64,000 nt of DNA from CALINF01 sp039980455 (lineage in GTDB: Bacteria; Pseudomonadota; Gammaproteobacteria; Pseudomonadales; Halieaceae), in NCBI GenBank assembly GCA_039980455.1, contig JBDXCG010000004.1, forward strand, positions 930,001 through 994,000, in the 5' to 3' direction. The translations under genes and the position numbers were made by a program. A model generated the notes under the pieces. That model saw only the letters and a program-made list of their open reading frames with translations, had not been told where the DNA came from and made no database searches. Below are positions 23,626-33,600 of the stretch, piece after piece; position 1 is the stretch's first letter, and each line of letters starts with the position of its first letter.

Positions 23626-25215
23626 ATGGCTCTATTAGAGGTTAACGATCTGGCAGTGAGCTTTGTCACCCGAAATGGGGTGAACAAGGCGGTGGATGGC
23701 ATCAGCTTTTCCGTTGAGTCTGGCAAGATCACTGCGATTATTGGCGAATCGGGGTCCGGTAAATCAGTGGCCTGCTATTCGATGCTGGGTCTGGTGCCCA
23801 TGCCCCCCGGAAGGATCGACGGCGGTACAGCAGTGTTTGAAGGCCGCGATTTACTTAAGCTCAGTGAGAGTGAGCTACGCAAAGTACGCGGCCGTGATGT
23901 CGCTATGATCTTTCAGGATCCCATGACTTGCCTGAATCCATTCATGACTGTCGGCAAACAGTTGATGGAGCCACTGATTTACCATCACAAGGTCTCGCAA
24001 AGTGAAGCTCGCCAGCGTGCGCTGGAACTGTTGGAAGAAGTGGGTATTCGCGATCCGGATTCCACTATCGACAATTTTCCACACCAGTTTTCCGGTGGTA
24101 TGCGGCAGCGTGTCATGATCGCGATGGCGTTGATCAACGAGCCCAAGTTGCTGATTGCGGACGAACCTACCACTGCCCTGGACGTCACCATTCAGGCGCA
24201 GATCCTACACTTGATCGCTAATCTACAAACCAAGCGCGACATTGGCGTGATATTCATCAGTCACGACCTGGCTGTGGTCGCAGATATCGCCGATGAGATC
24301 GTTGTGATGCAGCAAGGTCGGATTGTTGAGGCGGGGGATCGAGAGGGAATTTTCAGCAACGCATCCCACCCGTACACACAGAAGCTGTTGGCTGCTATTC
24401 CCAGCGACAGTAAAACACCGATGGCAGAAACGCCGGAATCATTGATACAGGTTCGTAACCTGTGTACGTGGTTCTCTCAGGGTAGCAATCAGCCCGTCGT
24501 GAAAGCCGTAAATGATGTGAGTTTTGATATCCGTCGTGGCGAGGTGCTCGGTTTGGTCGGCGAGTCGGGTAGTGGTAAGTCGACTATTGGTCGCTCTTTG
24601 CTGCGCCTGGTGCCGGTCACGTCGGGCGAGGTAAGTTTTGATGGTACGGATGTCACTGCGCTGCAGGGTAACGCCCTAAAGGATATGCGCCGGCGCATGC
24701 AGATGATCTTTCAAGACCCCTTTGCGTCCCTCAATCCGCGCATGACTGTGTTCGACACCTTGGCTGAGCCATTACTGCTACACGGTATAGAAAACCGCAA
24801 GACGGTGAGTGCTGGTGTACTCAAGTTGATGGATGACGTGGGACTGGCTCGCGCATTCGTCCGTAAGTATCCGCACGAGTTTTCCGGTGGCCAGCGTCAG
24901 CGCATCGCCATCGGCCGCGCTCTAGCCACACGGCCTGAGTTCATCGTGGCCGACGAACCGGTATCGGCCTTGGACGTGACTATTCAGGCGCAGATTCTCG
25001 ACCTGATGCAGGAATTGGGCCGAGAGTATGGGCTGACTATGCTCTTTGTGTCTCACGACCTGGCGGTGGTTCGGCATTTGGCCGACCGCATACTGGTGCT
25101 CTATAAAGGAGAGTTGGTGGAGGAGGGTACGTGCGAGCAGTTGTTCGAACATCCCCAGCAGGAGTACACCCGCAGTTTGCTCAGCGCAATTCCGGGTAGG
25201 GCTTTGTTGGCCTGA
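23626..25215 (+). CDS. Fused double ATPase of peptide ABC transporter (OppD-OppF type)
   Basis: 529 residues containing two complete ABC domains in one chain. Domain 1 has Walker A GESGSGKS, signature FSGGMRQR and Walker B LLIADEPTTALD. Domain 2 (from about residue 270) has GESGSGKS, FSGGQRQR and FIVADEPVSALD. Each ends in the oligopeptide-specific tail near HPYT and HPQQEYT. It energises uptake through the two permeases. In E. coli these are separate OppD and OppF; fusions of this kind are common in other proteobacteria. All catalytic motifs are intact. Confidence 0.93.
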   Translation: MALLEVNDLAVSFVTRNGVNKAVDGISFSVESGKITAIIGESGSGKSVACYSMLGLVPMPPGRIDGGTAVFEGRDLLKLSESELRKVRGRDVAMIFQDPMTCLNPFMTVGKQLMEPLIYHHKVSQSEARQRALELLEEVGIRDPDSTIDNFPHQFSGGMRQRVMIAMALINEPKLLIADEPTTALDVTIQAQILHLIANLQTKRDIGVIFISHDLAVVADIADEIVVMQQGRIVEAGDREGIFSNASHPYTQKLLAAIPSDSKTPMAETPESLIQVRNLCTWFSQGSNQPVVKAVNDVSFDIRRGEVLGLVGESGSGKSTIGRSLLRLVPVTSGEVSFDGTDVTALQGNALKDMRRRMQMIFQDPFASLNPRMTVFDTLAEPLLLHGIENRKTVSAGVLKLMDDVGLARAFVRKYPHEFSGGQRQRIAIGRALATRPEFIVADEPVSALDVTIQAQILDLMQELGREYGLTMLFVSHDLAVVRHLADRILVLYKGELVEEGTCEQLFEHPQQEYTRSLLSAIPGRALLA

Positions 25216-25278
25216 TCAAATCTCGCGGAGAGCCGGCTGAATTAGCCTTGGCGGTGCAAAGCCGGTGCCAAGTGCAAA

Positions 25279-25315
25279 ATAGTAAATAGAGTATATAATA
25301 ATTCTTATTTACTAT
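25279..25315 (+). promoter_or_regulatory. Promoter with palindromic operator for the MarR-MarR efflux operon
   Basis: A perfect 10-bp inverted repeat, ATAGTAAATA (25279-25288) and TATTTACTAT (25306-25315), encloses a consensus -10 box TATAAT (25294-25299). The expected transcription start falls in or next to the right arm, only about 14 nt before the ATG at 25320. A bound regulator would block the promoter, which fits autorepression by the MarR-type product encoded immediately downstream. Confidence 0.7.
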
Positions 25316-25319
25316 AGAG

Positions 25320-26210
25320 ATGCCGGTGGTCACCACTCGATTCAAAGAAGTCGGCGCGTACCTCATCCACGACACGTCAAAGCTGGCGCGCGCCACGCTG
25401 GACTCGCAGCTTAGTCACCTTGGCTTTGCGCAGGCGAGCTGGCGCATCCTCGGTGTTTTATCAGAAATACCCGACCTCACCCAGTCACAGATAAGCAGCT
25501 TGTTAGCAGTGCACAAAGTGGCGGTGGGCGCGACTATCGATCAGCTTGAGTTGGGTGGTTGGATAGAGCGTAGCAGCGACGCTAGTGATCGCAGGGCAAA
25601 GAAGGTCCATCTCACGACCAAAGCGTCTCCCGTCATTCAGGAAATGAAGACCCAGTTCGGCGCACTGGAAATATCTTTGGTAGATACGCTCAGTCAGCAG
25701 TCACAGTCACAAATGATTTTGTCTTTGAGCCGAATCAGAAATGACCTGCGTACGCTTACGGCTGGAGTTCAGCTTGAAAGGAGCGAGGAAACGGTGCTCT
25801 GGCTGTTGCTTGATTGCGATCGTCTGTTGATGCAGCGACTTGATTTCCGGCTTCGCGAATTTGGCTTTTCTCGCTCCCAATGGTTCGCACTGAGCGCTCT
25901 GTATTTCCGCGGTGATCTGGCGCAATCAAGTCTTGCTGAAAGCCTGGGTATTGCACCCGCCGCACTCGGAAGAGTGATAGATCAGCTGGAGCGTGCCGAC
26001 TGGGTATGCAGGGCGCCCGATAGTCACGACAGACGTATCAAGCGCTTAAGCCTCACGGCGGCCAAATTACCCGAACTGGAGAGTATTCGATCTGAGTTTG
26101 ACGCAAGCCATGCACGCCTTTTCCAGTGCATTGATGCTCTCGAAAGAGAGCAGTTGGACGCTGACCTGAGACTAGTGCGCGCACAGTTGCGCGAAAGGAT
26201 GCAGTTATGA
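25320..26210 (+). CDS. Tandem-duplicated MarR-family regulator
   Basis: 296 residues made of two MarR-like winged-helix units. Unit 1 (about 1-140) has LTQSQISSLLAVHKVAVGAT, GGWIERSSDASDRRAKKVHL. Unit 2 (about 150-290) has LAQSSLAESLGIAPAALGRV, ADWVCRAPDSHDRRIKRLSL. Both keep the DRR wing motif that contacts DNA. Ordinary MarR proteins are 140-160 residues and dimerise, so this chain looks like a covalent pseudo-dimer. It heads an efflux operon, overlapping the membrane-fusion gene by 4 nt, and probably represses it through the palindrome in its own promoter. No clear ribosome site is seen before the ATG, so translation may be near-leaderless. Confidence 0.8.
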   Translation: MPVVTTRFKEVGAYLIHDTSKLARATLDSQLSHLGFAQASWRILGVLSEIPDLTQSQISSLLAVHKVAVGATIDQLELGGWIERSSDASDRRAKKVHLTTKASPVIQEMKTQFGALEISLVDTLSQQSQSQMILSLSRIRNDLRTLTAGVQLERSEETVLWLLLDCDRLLMQRLDFRLREFGFSRSQWFALSALYFRGDLAQSSLAESLGIAPAALGRVIDQLERADWVCRAPDSHDRRIKRLSLTAAKLPELESIRSEFDASHARLFQCIDALEREQLDADLRLVRAQLRERMQL

Positions 26211-27355
26211 CGAGTTCAAACTCACCCCCCCTTGCGAGCCGACAAGAAGGTACCGTTGTGTCTGAACTTCCTGAGACCAAGCAACCCAATGCAGGGCGAA
26301 AAGCGTCTATTGCACTTGTGTCATTGATTGCGTTGCTAGCATTTGGGTTTTGGGTCTATCAGCGAGCAACACACGTCTACACAGATGATGCGCGTATTGC
26401 CTCCCGGATGATTGAGATTAGCGCAGAGTCGGCAGGGCAGCTTGTGGCGTATCCCATTGTGCAAGGCCAGCCGCTTGCCGAAGGAGATCTGATCGCACAG
26501 ATAGACAGTGATGAGGCTCAATTCGTATTGGCGGAACTTAGCAGTGAGTTGCAAAGCCATCTTGCCAGCTATCAGCAGTTGCTTGCGCGTATGGAGCAAG
26601 TTGAGCAAAGCACCGGTGGGCGTTTGCAGGCAGCGCAGTCAAGGTTACAGGCAGCACTGGCCTCGCAGCAGGGTGCCAAATTCGATCTTGAGCTAAAGCA
26701 AATTGAATGGGAGCGCGCACAAACATTACTCGAACGAAAGATCATCTCGGAGCAGGATTGGGAGGCCGCGCGTAATGTGCAACAGCAAGCGGACCAATAT
26801 ATGCAGCGCGCAGTGGCTGATGTTTCCAGCGCCAGGGCCTCGGTTATGGAGGCTAAAGCTGAGCAGGCCGAGCTCGATGTGCTTGCGCAGGAATTACTAT
26901 CTTTAGAGCACGAGCAGAATCGCGTTCGCGCGCGTATTAGTCGCCAGCAGGTGTTGGTGAACAAACTAAAGATCCTCGCGCCAGAATCCGGAATCGTAGA
27001 TAAGTCCTTTGTTGAAAAAGGCGAATACGTTTTGCCTGGGCAGCGAATTGTGCTCATTCACAATCCTGACAAAATCTGGGTTGCTGCAAATATTAAGGAG
27101 ACCGAGATTCGTCACATACAGTTGGGTACCCGGGCCAATCTGCAGGTGGACGGCTATCCGGATATGCAGCTCGAGGGTGAGGTTTACGAGATCGGCGGCG
27201 CAGCAACTAGCCAATTCTCCCTGCTTCCCAGTTCTAACCCCAGTGGTAACTTCACGAAAGTGACGCAGCGAATACCCATTAAGATATCGATCGAACAGGA
27301 AGGGCAGCAACTACGTCCGGGAATGATGGTAGAGGTGGCACTTGTCCTCGAGTGA
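26207..27355 (+). CDS. HlyD/EmrA-type membrane fusion protein
   Basis: 382 residues with one N-terminal membrane helix (IALVSLIALLAFGFWVY), a TDDAR motif after it, a biotinyl-lipoyl-like half (AGQLVAYPIVQGQPLAEGDL), a long alpha-helical hairpin rich in Gln, Glu and Ala (about 120-240), and the second lipoyl half (ILAPESGIVDKSFVEKGEYV). It is the periplasmic adaptor linking an inner-membrane pump to an outer-membrane channel. It overlaps both neighbours, and its partner pump is the next gene. No outer-membrane TolC-like gene is present in the window. Confidence 0.9.
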   Translation: MTSSNSPPLASRQEGTVVSELPETKQPNAGRKASIALVSLIALLAFGFWVYQRATHVYTDDARIASRMIEISAESAGQLVAYPIVQGQPLAEGDLIAQIDSDEAQFVLAELSSELQSHLASYQQLLARMEQVEQSTGGRLQAAQSRLQAALASQQGAKFDLELKQIEWERAQTLLERKIISEQDWEAARNVQQQADQYMQRAVADVSSARASVMEAKAEQAELDVLAQELLSLEHEQNRVRARISRQQVLVNKLKILAPESGIVDKSFVEKGEYVLPGQRIVLIHNPDKIWVAANIKETEIRHIQLGTRANLQVDGYPDMQLEGEVYEIGGAATSQFSLLPSSNPSGNFTKVTQRIPIKISIEQEGQQLRPGMMVEVALVLE

Positions 27356-28970
27356 GCTCTCAGCTTATCTAGAGGAGCTACAGCCCAATGAAGAGTTTGT
27401 TGCGTTTTTTAAACGCTTTGGCTTGGTCTATCGTTGGTATGCTGTTTCGGCCGTCATCGCAGGGAACATCGCGGCTGTTCTGGCCACTACCATCATCAAT
27501 GTGGCTATTCCGTCAATTATGGGAGCTTTTGGTGTCGGGCAGGATCAGGCGCAGTGGCTTGCGACATCAAATCTGGCTGCTGCAACCGTGGGTATGCTCT
27601 GTGGGCACTGGAGCGTTCAGACCCTAGGGCTTCGAGGCACCGTGGCGGCCGGTATGTTTCTATTTCTCGCAGGTTCGATTCTCGGTGGGGTGTCGACGAA
27701 CCTTGAGGTTATGATTTTTGCCCGAATTCTGCAGGGCATTCCCGCGGGACTGCTCGCGCCATTGTCGATGACGATTATCTTCCAGGTGTTTCCACCCGGT
27801 CGTCAGGGTACGGCTATGGGTATTAGCGCAATGGGTATTGTTCTGGCACCCGCCATCGGACCTACGCTAGGCGGTGTTGCGGTCGATACGTTCAACTGGC
27901 GTTATGTTTTTTTCTTTGGCATTCCCTTTTCCGCATTTGCTCTGCTATTAACGGCACTATTTCTGCCAAAGATGAAAGCTGCTCGCCCCCTTCCGCTCGA
28001 TTGGGTGGGGCTGGTGTTACTCTCCGTTGCCATTACTGCACTGCTGCTGGCGCTTGGCAGCGGCGAGCGCGAAGGTTGGTACTCAGACTATATTCTTGGT
28101 TTGTGGGGTACCTGCCTCGTGTCCATGGTGGCATTCATTTACTGGGAGATGAATCAGATACATCCCTTGCTGGAGCTCAGCCTCTTTCGCCAGCGACAAT
28201 TCGTAATGATCTCGATTGTCGCCTTTTTGTTTGGCGCCGGACTCTATGCTTCCACCTATCTTGTGCCGCTATTCCTGCAGCTCGTACAAAACCTTACGCC
28301 TACGCAGTCGGGGGCCTTGTTGATGCCGGCAGGCTTTCTGATGGTTGCCATATTTCCGCTGTCGGGACGGCTTTCTGATTCCTTAGACACGCGGCTCTTA
28401 CTCAGTATTGGTGCGGGTTTTTTCGTGGCGTCATTCTGGCTCATGAGTGGCGCTGATGTGGGTACAAGTTTTTTGACATTCGTTATTTGGGTGGCATTGA
28501 GTAGAGTGGGAATAGGTTTGGTGATGCCGGCGCTACAGATGACAGCACTTCAGGGAATACCGATAGCCCTACTGACCGCTGCCTCAGGTGCGTTCAGTTT
28601 TATGCGCCAGCTTGGTGGTGCGTTTGGTGTGAATCTAAGTTCCGTAGTGCTAGATCGACGAACCAGCATTCACTTTGAGGCGCTGGCCGATTCGCAGAGC
28701 TACGATAATCTCAGCACCATGGAAGCGTTGGATATACTCAGCCGAATGACGCATCGCGAAGGTCTCGCCGATCTTGTAAGTCTGAATTGGGCGACACAAT
28801 CGCTACAGAAAATGATTGAGTTTGAAGCGCTTACTATGGGGTTTCGCGATAGCTTTCTGGTATTGGCGGGTGTATTTGTTTTAACAATAGTGCCTGTCGG
28901 TTTTCTTCGCTCACGAGCGTATTTTATCGATATGCAAACTGGCACATCGAAAATGGGAGAGACAACATGA
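27342..28970 (+). CDS. DHA2-family MFS drug efflux pump (EmrB-like)
   Basis: 542 residues, about 14 hydrophobic segments as in DHA2 pumps. The motif C region is visible near RIGP-like segments (GIVLAPAIGPTLGG) and the QWLATSNLAAATVGM segment is typical. It starts with TTG at 27342, preceded by GAGG, and overlaps the end of the adaptor gene by 14 nt. With the adaptor it would expel hydrophobic toxic compounds across both membranes. Likely repressed by the MarR-MarR protein. Confidence 0.9.
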   Translation: MSSSELSAYLEELQPNEEFVAFFKRFGLVYRWYAVSAVIAGNIAAVLATTIINVAIPSIMGAFGVGQDQAQWLATSNLAAATVGMLCGHWSVQTLGLRGTVAAGMFLFLAGSILGGVSTNLEVMIFARILQGIPAGLLAPLSMTIIFQVFPPGRQGTAMGISAMGIVLAPAIGPTLGGVAVDTFNWRYVFFFGIPFSAFALLLTALFLPKMKAARPLPLDWVGLVLLSVAITALLLALGSGEREGWYSDYILGLWGTCLVSMVAFIYWEMNQIHPLLELSLFRQRQFVMISIVAFLFGAGLYASTYLVPLFLQLVQNLTPTQSGALLMPAGFLMVAIFPLSGRLSDSLDTRLLLSIGAGFFVASFWLMSGADVGTSFLTFVIWVALSRVGIGLVMPALQMTALQGIPIALLTAASGAFSFMRQLGGAFGVNLSSVVLDRRTSIHFEALADSQSYDNLSTMEALDILSRMTHREGLADLVSLNWATQSLQKMIEFEALTMGFRDSFLVLAGVFVLTIVPVGFLRSRAYFIDMQTGTSKMGETT

Positions 28971-30073
28971 CAAGTGATAACTTGTTCCCCGCAACACTGT
29001 ATGGCTCAAATATTTCGTATTTTTCAGGGAAAATGGAGAATTACTTTCGACTCAAGGGTTTGGATTACACCTTGCTCGGTATGCAGTTTCCACAAGATGA
29101 AAAGCGAGTCATAGAAAATACAGGTGTAATGCAGATACCGGCATTAGAGCTGGCGGACGGTCGCTGGATGACTGACTCCACCAAAATGATCCAATGGTTT
29201 GAAGAAGCGTTTCCCGATCAGCCGGTAGTACCCGTCGACCCACTGCAGCGTTTCGTTAGTCTGTTGCTCGAAGATTATGCCGACGAATGGCTCTGGCGTC
29301 CTGCGATGCATTATCGCTGGTACTATCCAGAAGGCGCCTACCTGCAAAGCCGCCATCTGGCGGACGAACTGATGGGTAGTCTGTCTCTTCCAGGGATGGT
29401 TAAACGCTGGAATATGCGCAAACGGCAGCGCGATGGGTATACGACTGGTGATGGCATTACCCAAGAATGTGTACCGGGTGTAGAGGCGATTTTCCTGCGA
29501 ACGCTAGAGCAGCTGCAGGCTATTTTTGAAGTGAGGCCGTTCCTGTTTGGCGACAGGCCGTCCTTGGCTGACGTTGGCTTTTCAGGCCCGTTCTTTCGGC
29601 ATTTTGCGCTGGACCCGGTTCCTTTGGAAATTGTTCGTCAGCGCGCACCGGCGGTGCTGGAGTGGGTGGCCCGGCTGTGGAACACCCGATTGTCTGACTG
29701 CGACGGCACATTGGTATCGGGTATCCCTGAGGATATCGGGCCGATACTTGATGAAATCGGCAAAGCGTACCTACCTTACCTGTGTGCCAACGTGACTGCA
29801 GTGAGCGCGGGGGAGAAACGTTTTGATGCAGATATCGATGGTGTGCCCTACAGAGGAGCGCGCTATTCACGTTATCGGGTTTGGTGTTTACAAGAACTGC
29901 GCTCGCACTTTCAATCGCTGGGAGTGGATGAACAAAGTGCTGCTAAAGACCTGCTGCAGCGGCATCACTGCTGGGAGCCACTGTGGCGTGACGATACGCT
30001 ACCGCTTGCGCCCGATCAGGAAAGTGGCCTGCCATTCAGGGGCAATACCAAAATGGTGGGTGCTAATGAATAG
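28967..30073 (+). CDS. Glutathione S-transferase-like protein
   Basis: 368 residues, longer than a usual GST (about 200-230). The N-terminus is a thioredoxin-like GST domain (LYGSNISYFSGKMENYFRLK, then MQIPALELADGRWMTDSTKM with the cis-Pro and glutathione-contact region). The middle is the all-helical GST domain (FLFGDRPSLADVGFSGPFF). About 120 further residues at the C-terminus are unassigned. It is the last gene of the efflux operon, overlapping the pump gene by 4 nt (ATGA). Conjugation of the toxic compound before export is a plausible role but is inferred. Confidence 0.8.
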   Translation: MTSDNLFPATLYGSNISYFSGKMENYFRLKGLDYTLLGMQFPQDEKRVIENTGVMQIPALELADGRWMTDSTKMIQWFEEAFPDQPVVPVDPLQRFVSLLLEDYADEWLWRPAMHYRWYYPEGAYLQSRHLADELMGSLSLPGMVKRWNMRKRQRDGYTTGDGITQECVPGVEAIFLRTLEQLQAIFEVRPFLFGDRPSLADVGFSGPFFRHFALDPVPLEIVRQRAPAVLEWVARLWNTRLSDCDGTLVSGIPEDIGPILDEIGKAYLPYLCANVTAVSAGEKRFDADIDGVPYRGARYSRYRVWCLQELRSHFQSLGVDEQSAAKDLLQRHHCWEPLWRDDTLPLAPDQESGLPFRGNTKMVGANE

Positions 30074-30092
30074 GTGCTAAGGAATAGCACCT
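30072..30092. terminator. Short hairpin between convergent genes
   Basis: AGGTGCTA, loop AGGAA, TAGCACCT: a perfect 8-bp stem starting within the GST-like stop codon, between that gene and the convergent lectin gene. No T-run follows on either strand, so it is only a candidate terminator for both. Confidence 0.45.
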
Positions 30093-30120
30093 GTTCATGG
30101 GCATTGCTCGGGCACTAGGG

Positions 30121-30579
30121 CTATTTCCAGACCTGACCTTTTGACTTGCTGCAGGAGGCGGTTTTAACCGCTGTACCAGCCTTGGGGGACTTCCCAGGCA
30201 CTTCAAGGCATTGCTTGCTTTGATTCACCAGGCGCATCTTGTCATCCAGTTTCCACTTCTGGTTTTTAGCAGAACCACATTTGGCTAGCTTGATGCCGGC
30301 AACGCATTGACCGTTGTGCGCAAGCAGTCGGCCTTTATCATCTATTTTCCATTTCTGCGACGTGGTTTTGTCATTGCACTTATTGACAACTAACGCGCTC
30401 TTTTTGCTATCGAGGCACGTGCCGTTTGCTGCACGGTAGTGCCTTCCATCTTTGGATTCATCGACAATATTCTGGCCTTGCTGCTGCATGGCTTTCATTG
30501 CGTCTTTGTTGAGGTCCACGGCGCCCGCGAGAGGCGCTACGGCCAATAATAATGTACTAACTAGAACCACTGGTTTCAT
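30121..30579 (-). CDS. Secreted ricin-type beta-trefoil lectin-like protein
   Basis: 152 residues. A cleavable signal peptide (VLVSTLLLAVAPLAGA) is followed by about 30 linker residues and one beta-trefoil with three Q-x-W motifs (SQKWKIDD, NQKWKLDD, GQVWK) and paired Cys (TCLDS...NKC, QCVAG...KC, QCLEV...SC). Ricin B-type trefoils bind sugars. The protein is small and lysine-rich and has no enzymatic domain, so it may bind polysaccharide or cell-surface glycans outside the cell. It has an isolated monocistronic position, and AAAGGTG precedes the ATG. Confidence 0.8.
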   Translation of the reverse strand: MKPVVLVSTLLLAVAPLAGAVDLNKDAMKAMQQQGQNIVDESKDGRHYRAANGTCLDSKKSALVVNKCNDKTTSQKWKIDDKGRLLAHNGQCVAGIKLAKCGSAKNQKWKLDDKMRLVNQSKQCLEVPGKSPKAGTAVKTASCSKSKGQVWK

Positions 30580-30692
30580 TGTCTATCACCTTTCTCTAGT
30601 ATCGTAGAGTGTTAGTTAAACCTAGCTGTTAATGATGCAGCGTGCAACGCTGTTTTCAGGAACCACCGGGATTATTAGGAATCCAATCCGTA

Positions 30693-33600
30693 GTGACCAG
30701 ATTACAAAAAACCGCTCTCGCTGTCCTGCTTGCACTTCCCTTGCTGCTCGCAGTGAGTCTTGCAGCCGTGTTTGGGCTTGCCAGTTCCGAGCGAGGAAGC
30801 CGCTTTCTGTTGGAACAGGGCGAATCTGCGCTTGCAGAGATTATGACCTGGGATTCCGTGGAAGGTTCCCTGCTGGATGCTCTCCAGCTTCATGGAGTCC
30901 GCATCAGCCAACCCGGCCTGGATGTAGAGATCGACTCGCTAGCAATCGCATGGCAGCCCTTGGCGTTACTGGGTCGTGTGCTTGAAGTCAGCGCTCTCGA
31001 TGTACACGGATTGCACATAGTACAGAGCGAGTCAGCTGATACCCAAGCGAGTGAACCGTTTGATCCGGCCTCAGTGCGCCTGCCGGTAAGCGTACAGCTG
31101 ACCAGCGTTGCCATTGAAGAAATAACAGTCACTGACATCGCTGGCGTTACCCAAGTTATCGATAGGGTAAGTCTTCAGGGTGGCGTCGAGGGTGATCGAG
31201 TCGATCTACCCCAATTGACCATTGAGGCGCCGCAAGGCGCACTGCAGCTGCAGTTGCAACTACAGCTGAACACGGTGATGCCCCTTGAGCTCACTGCATC
31301 CGGACGTTGGCAACCTGATGACTTCGCGCAGCAATTGAGCGTCGATACAACCGTATCCGGAACGCTCGATTGGCAGCGAGGTACGGCCTTTGATTTGTCT
31401 TATGCAGTGTCTGCGGCAGGTTTGACCGCGCTGTCTGGCGAGATTCCCGAGCAAGTCACAATGAATGGGGCACTGGTGGGTGGGTATCTGGATAACGCCC
31501 TGGATGTAGAGCGCTTTACGCTAGTTCTGGCGGAAACAACGCTGGCGCTAAGTGTTTCTGGCTCAGTGTCGCAGCTGTCGACAGACTCGCCCGTATTTGC
31601 GTTGCGTTCAGAGTGGACTGGCGCGCAGTGGCCAGTTGTTTCACCACAGGCGCCGGCTGATATCACGAGTGCCAGAGGCGATATTACATTCAATGGCGTG
31701 ATGGACGACTATCAAATAGCCTTTTCTGCCGAGTTAGCCGGCGCCGAACTGCCTGACAGCTCGTGGCGGGGGCAGGGCGCAGGTGATCTTCAGTCCGTGA
31801 GTTTACAGCAGCTACAGGGTTCTTTGCTCGGCGGACAAGTCACTGTGACTGGTCCGGTATGGTGGGAGCCGCTGCCGCGTTGGCAGCTTGCCATTGATCT
31901 TGCGAATATTGACCCCGGTTTATACCAGCCCGATTTCCCGGGGCGACTAAACGGCAGCTTGAGCACCGCTGGTTTGCTTGATGCCGAGGGTGTAGTGGAT
32001 GCCGGTGTTAACGTGAGTGTTCTCACAGGTGAACTGATGGGGTTCCCATTTGAGCTTGCAACGCAGGCGCAGCTTCAGGGTGAGGACGTCGAGTTGACGC
32101 TGCTCTCATTAGCCAGCGGGAACAATACGGTTGAAGCGACTGGACAACTCTCTGAGCAAGCGCTTGACCTGGCGTGGCAGCTGCAGGCAGATGATCCCGG
32201 TCTTTTCGTAACCGGTGCAAGCGGGGCTCTTGAGGCATCGGGAACGGTGCGTGGCACCGCGTCTGCGCCAGAAATTGAACTGACCGCAAGTTCCCGCGAG
32301 CTAGCGTTGGACAGCCTATCGCTGTTTGACCTGTCTATTGATGCAGTCGCTGGAATGGCCGTTGATGATGTATTGCAGCTCTCGGTATCGACTGGTTCCG
32401 TCAGTAATGAGGGTGAGATTGTACTGAACGCACTGACATTGCAGGGAGCGGGCACCACTGGGCGTCACACACTCGAATTGGGTTTGGATAGTGACCAGGG
32501 CAAAGTGCAATCTCGTCTGCAAGGTGGGATAACAGAAGATCTCTCTGCTTGGGCGGGTGAGCTAGAGAACCTGGCTTTGCGTGGGGATGCTTTCGGAGCG
32601 TGGCAATTGCGCGCACCTTCTGTGTTGTCTGCTTCAGCAACTACGGCGGAGTTGGGAAACGCCTGCCTGGCTTTGCTCGATAGTGAGAGTGCACTGTGTG
32701 TTGAGGGTAGCTGGAGTTCGACTGGCGGCTCGGCCTTCGCCGCGCGCCTTGAGTCGCTTTCAGTGGCCGAGTGGGCGCCAGCTGTATCAGGTGTTGTGTC
32801 AGGCGAGATGCAGGGCACTCTGGCCGCTGATGGCCAGCTTCGAGGTAGCACAGTAGTGCGCATGAGCGATGGAACGCTTGAGGTGCCTCTGGAGTCGGGC
32901 AGTCAATTGCTTGCGCATGGCGGCGGATTGTTAGAGGCCAACATCGATCAGGGTGGTTTGGTTGCTCAGTTAGAGTTTGATGCACCTCAGGAGGGCACGC
33001 TTCAGGCCGACCTGAGCGTTCCCCAGCTCCACACGTTGCCATTGCTTGACACTCACGCAGTCGCCGGTCGTGTCGTGGCCGAACTGCCAGACCTGGTGGG
33101 TTTTGCTGCCTGGGTGCCGCAGGTGTCGTCTGTTGCTGGTGCCCTAAAAGCCGATCTGGCGCTGACCGGCTCGATAGCCAAGCCGGTGCTGCGCGGCGAG
33201 TTTGTGCTCACGGATGGAGCAGCAGATGTTCCTGTAGCGGGTATTTCGTTGCGCAATATCGCAGTGAATGCGGCGACTGACCCCTCTGCTCCTGAACGCG
33301 TCGTGCTCACCGGCGGGCTCGAATCTGGAGAGGGCCGGCTTGAGTTGTCGGGCGAGATGGATATGAACAGTGGCACGGCCGACGTTAATCTGACGGGCGA
33401 TAAACTGCTGGTTTTTAATACGCGCGATGCCGAAGTTGTGCTCGCGCCCAATATCGATATTGGTTGGGAGGATGAGACGCTCGTGTTGCGTGGCGACATA
33501 AGCATTCCGCGCGCCAATATAACGCCTAAGCTTTCCCTAAGTCAGTCTGCCCAAACCCAAGACAGCGGCGTAACAGAGTCGGCTGGTGAAGTCGTAGCAG

